Assembly (NCBI RefSeq): GCF_016865235.1 | Contig: NZ_CP064030.1 | Location: 62,001 to 126,000 of the forward strand | Reading direction: 5' to 3' | Length of the DNA stretch: 64,000 bases | Source: Dyella caseinilytica | Lineage (GTDB): Bacteria; Pseudomonadota; Gammaproteobacteria; Xanthomonadales; Rhodanobacteraceae | In this document: positions 62,555 through 64,000 of the stretch, piece after piece | Layout: each line of letters begins with the position of its first letter | Numbering within the stretch: the stretch's first letter is position 1 | The notes under the pieces: generated by a model | What the model was told of the DNA's origin: nothing | Databases searched by the model: none | What the model saw: only the letters and a program-made list of their open reading frames with translations | Made by a program: the position numbers and the translations under genes

Positions 62555-63325
62555 ATGCGCATTATAAGCCTGAACGCCAACGGCATCCGCTCCGCCGCGA
62601 ACAAAGGAGTCTTCGACTGGCTGCACAAGCAGAAGGCGGATGTGGTTTGCCTGCAGGAGACCAAGGCGCAGGAGGATCAGCTCACTGATCCGATGTTCCG
62701 TCCCGACGGGCACCACTGCTTCTATCGCGACGCCACCAGCAAGAAGGGCTACAGCGGCGTGGCGATTTACGCCAAGCGCGAACCGGACAAGGTGCTGACC
62801 GAACTTGGCTGGGACGAATTTGATAACGAGGGTCGTTACATCGAGGCGCGCTTCGGCAATCTGAGCGTGGTGTCGTTGTACGTGCCCTCGGGTTCGTCGG
62901 GTGACGAGCGGCAGCAATTCAAGTTCAAGGCGATGGAGTGGATCACGCCGATCTTCGACAAGTGGCTCAAGAGCAAGCGCGACTACGTTATCTGCGGCGA
63001 TTGGAACATTGTTCATACCAAGGACGACATCAAGAACTGGACTTCGAACCAGAAAAATTCCGGCTGCTTGCCGGAAGAACGTGCTTGGTTGGACCTGCTG
63101 TTCAAGAAAAAGGGCTGGGTGGACAGCTTTCGCGCACTGAAGCCCGAAGCGGTGGAATACACCTGGTGGTCCAATCGCGGACGTGCCCGCGAGAACAACG
63201 TGGGTTGGCGCATCGATTACCAGGTGGTGACGCCGTCGCTGCGCGATCGCCTCAAACACTGCTCGATCTATCGCGACGAACGTTTCTCCGACCACGCGCC
63301 GTACACGGTCGATTATGCCGACTGA
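62555..63325 (+). CDS. xthA: Exodeoxyribonuclease III XthA
   Basis: A 256-residue AP endonuclease/3'-5' exonuclease of base excision repair. Motifs: SLNANGIRSAANKG, LQETKAQE with the metal Glu, CGDWNIVHTKDDIKNW and SDHAPYTVDY with the catalytic His. The ATG at 62555 follows CAAGGAAC. The ampG gene starts 11 bases before the xthA stop. Confidence 0.95.
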   Translation: MRIISLNANGIRSAANKGVFDWLHKQKADVVCLQETKAQEDQLTDPMFRPDGHHCFYRDATSKKGYSGVAIYAKREPDKVLTELGWDEFDNEGRYIEARFGNLSVVSLYVPSGSSGDERQQFKFKAMEWITPIFDKWLKSKRDYVICGDWNIVHTKDDIKNWTSNQKNSGCLPEERAWLDLLFKKKGWVDSFRALKPEAVEYTWWSNRGRARENNVGWRIDYQVVTPSLRDRLKHCSIYRDERFSDHAPYTVDYAD

Positions 63326-64000
63326 GTCCGGATCGCCGGCCTCGCACAAGTCATCTATCTGGCAAGCGTTCTCGCAGCCTGCCGCATGGACCATGTGCCT
63401 GCTCGGGTTTTCCTCCGGACTGCCGTTTCTGTTGGTGTCTTACACGTTGTCGTTCTGGCTGAAACAAAACGACATCGTACTGAAGGACATCACGATGATC
63501 GCCAGCGCCGGCATGACTTACGCGTTCAAGTTCGTATGGGCGCCGTTGCTGGACCACTGGCGGCTGCCGCTGCTTACTCGCCTGGGACAGCGTCGTGGAT
63601 GGTTGCTGCTTGCTCAGCTCGGCGTGATAGCCGGCTTGTTGGCGATGGCTGCGCTGACACCGCATCAATTGCCGATGTTCGTGGCGGTGACGCTGCTCGT
63701 CGCCTTCATGGGAGCCACACAGGATATCGCTATTGATGCATACCGCATCGAAATCGCGCCGCCCTCGGCGCAGGGTGCCCTTGTTGCGACTTATTCGCTC
63801 GGTTACCGGCTCGGTCTGCTGGTTTCCGGCGCGCTCGCCTTGATCTTGGCTGACCATATTGGTTGGGCACAGATCTACGTGTTGATGGCGACGGGGATGG
63901 TGATTCCAGTGATTACTACCTTAAAGATGCGCGAGCCCGCGGTGCTTCGTCTTTCGCCGTCGTCATGGCGGGAAGCCATGCGTGAGAGCGTGATTGATCC
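63315..64000 (+). CDS. ampG: AmpG-like MFS permease (partial, runs off the right edge)
   Basis: The first 228 codons of an MFS carrier. From the ATG at 63315 (MPTESGSPAS) come several membrane helices; LLGFSSGLPFLLVSYTLSFWLKQ and MGATQDIAIDAYRIEIAP match AmpG, which imports anhydromuropeptides in cell-wall recycling. The start overlaps the xthA stop by 11 bases. The rest of the gene is outside the window, and other AmpG-family substrates are possible. Confidence 0.85.
   Translation, partial: MPTESGSPASHKSSIWQAFSQPAAWTMCLLGFSSGLPFLLVSYTLSFWLKQNDIVLKDITMIASAGMTYAFKFVWAPLLDHWRLPLLTRLGQRRGWLLLAQLGVIAGLLAMAALTPHQLPMFVAVTLLVAFMGATQDIAIDAYRIEIAPPSAQGALVATYSLGYRLGLLVSGALALILADHIGWAQIYVLMATGMVIPVITTLKMREPAVLRLSPSSWREAMRESVID

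Overview
The window is GC-rich (roughly 60%) chromosomal DNA from a gammaproteobacterium of the order Xanthomonadales, most likely Rhodanobacteraceae (Dyella, Luteibacter or Rhodanobacter type). This rests on gene order (argS with a SPOR gene, radC, coaBC-dut-long algC, pyrE-xthA-ampG), on Xanthomonad-style inverted-repeat elements, and on a candidate sX13-like small RNA between argS and radC. The genus is inference. I saw no rRNA, tRNA, CRISPR array, prophage or intact insertion sequence.

Layout. 1-3.7 kb: the end of an OmpR-type response regulator overlapping its sensor kinase, a methyltransferase, a YbhB-type protein and an AraC regulator. 4.1-5.7 kb: a secreted protein with a CBM5/12-like module, a Pro-Thr linker and an unrecognised C-terminal domain. 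5.8-18 kb: small accessory and stress-type genes: a LysR gene with an exact internal 447-bp duplication facing an aldo/keto reductase, an SDR and two alpha/beta hydrolases facing a CGNR regulator, and several AT-richer hypothetical, DHFR-like, YCII, VOC and cyclase genes. 18.3-25.3 kb: a 1996-residue autotransporter with 64-residue repeats, downstream of a sulfotransferase. 25.5-29.8 kb: DoxX-like and NAD(P)-binding genes, an SDR facing a TetR regulator with three operator-like sites between them, then an ECF sigma factor, a small membrane protein and a ferredoxin.

30-42.7 kb: the NtrB/NtrC nitrogen two-component pair, a GNAT acetyltransferase, a PAS-GGDEF-EAL protein with a degenerate GGDEF motif, a thiolase, a TonB-like protein, a phospholipase D-type lipoprotein, YceI, SixA and an orphan ParA. 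42.8-47.3 kb: a hypothetical secreted protein and the divergent polyamine genes speE and speA. 47.4-52.7 kb: 3-hydroxybutyrate dehydrogenase, acetoacetate decarboxylase and a patatin-like lipase, which together suggest turnover of ketone bodies or polyhydroxybutyrate, then a purine permease and a 3-hydroxyisobutyrate dehydrogenase-like enzyme. 53.2-64 kb: core genes: SPOR protein, argS, the candidate sRNA, radC, coaBC, dut, an algC-type phosphomannomutase with a membrane-anchored N-terminal extension, a DUF4124 protein, pyrE, xthA and the start of an AmpG-like permease.

The observations most worth a second look are the sX13-like RNA with three C-rich loops (55,985-56,098), the tandem duplication inside the LysR gene, the A-B-C-A'-B'-C' repeat structure of the autotransporter, the three-site TetR/SDR operator region, and enzymes that lack a usual catalytic residue (SDR at 8.2-9.0 kb, hydrolase at 9.9-10.6 kb).
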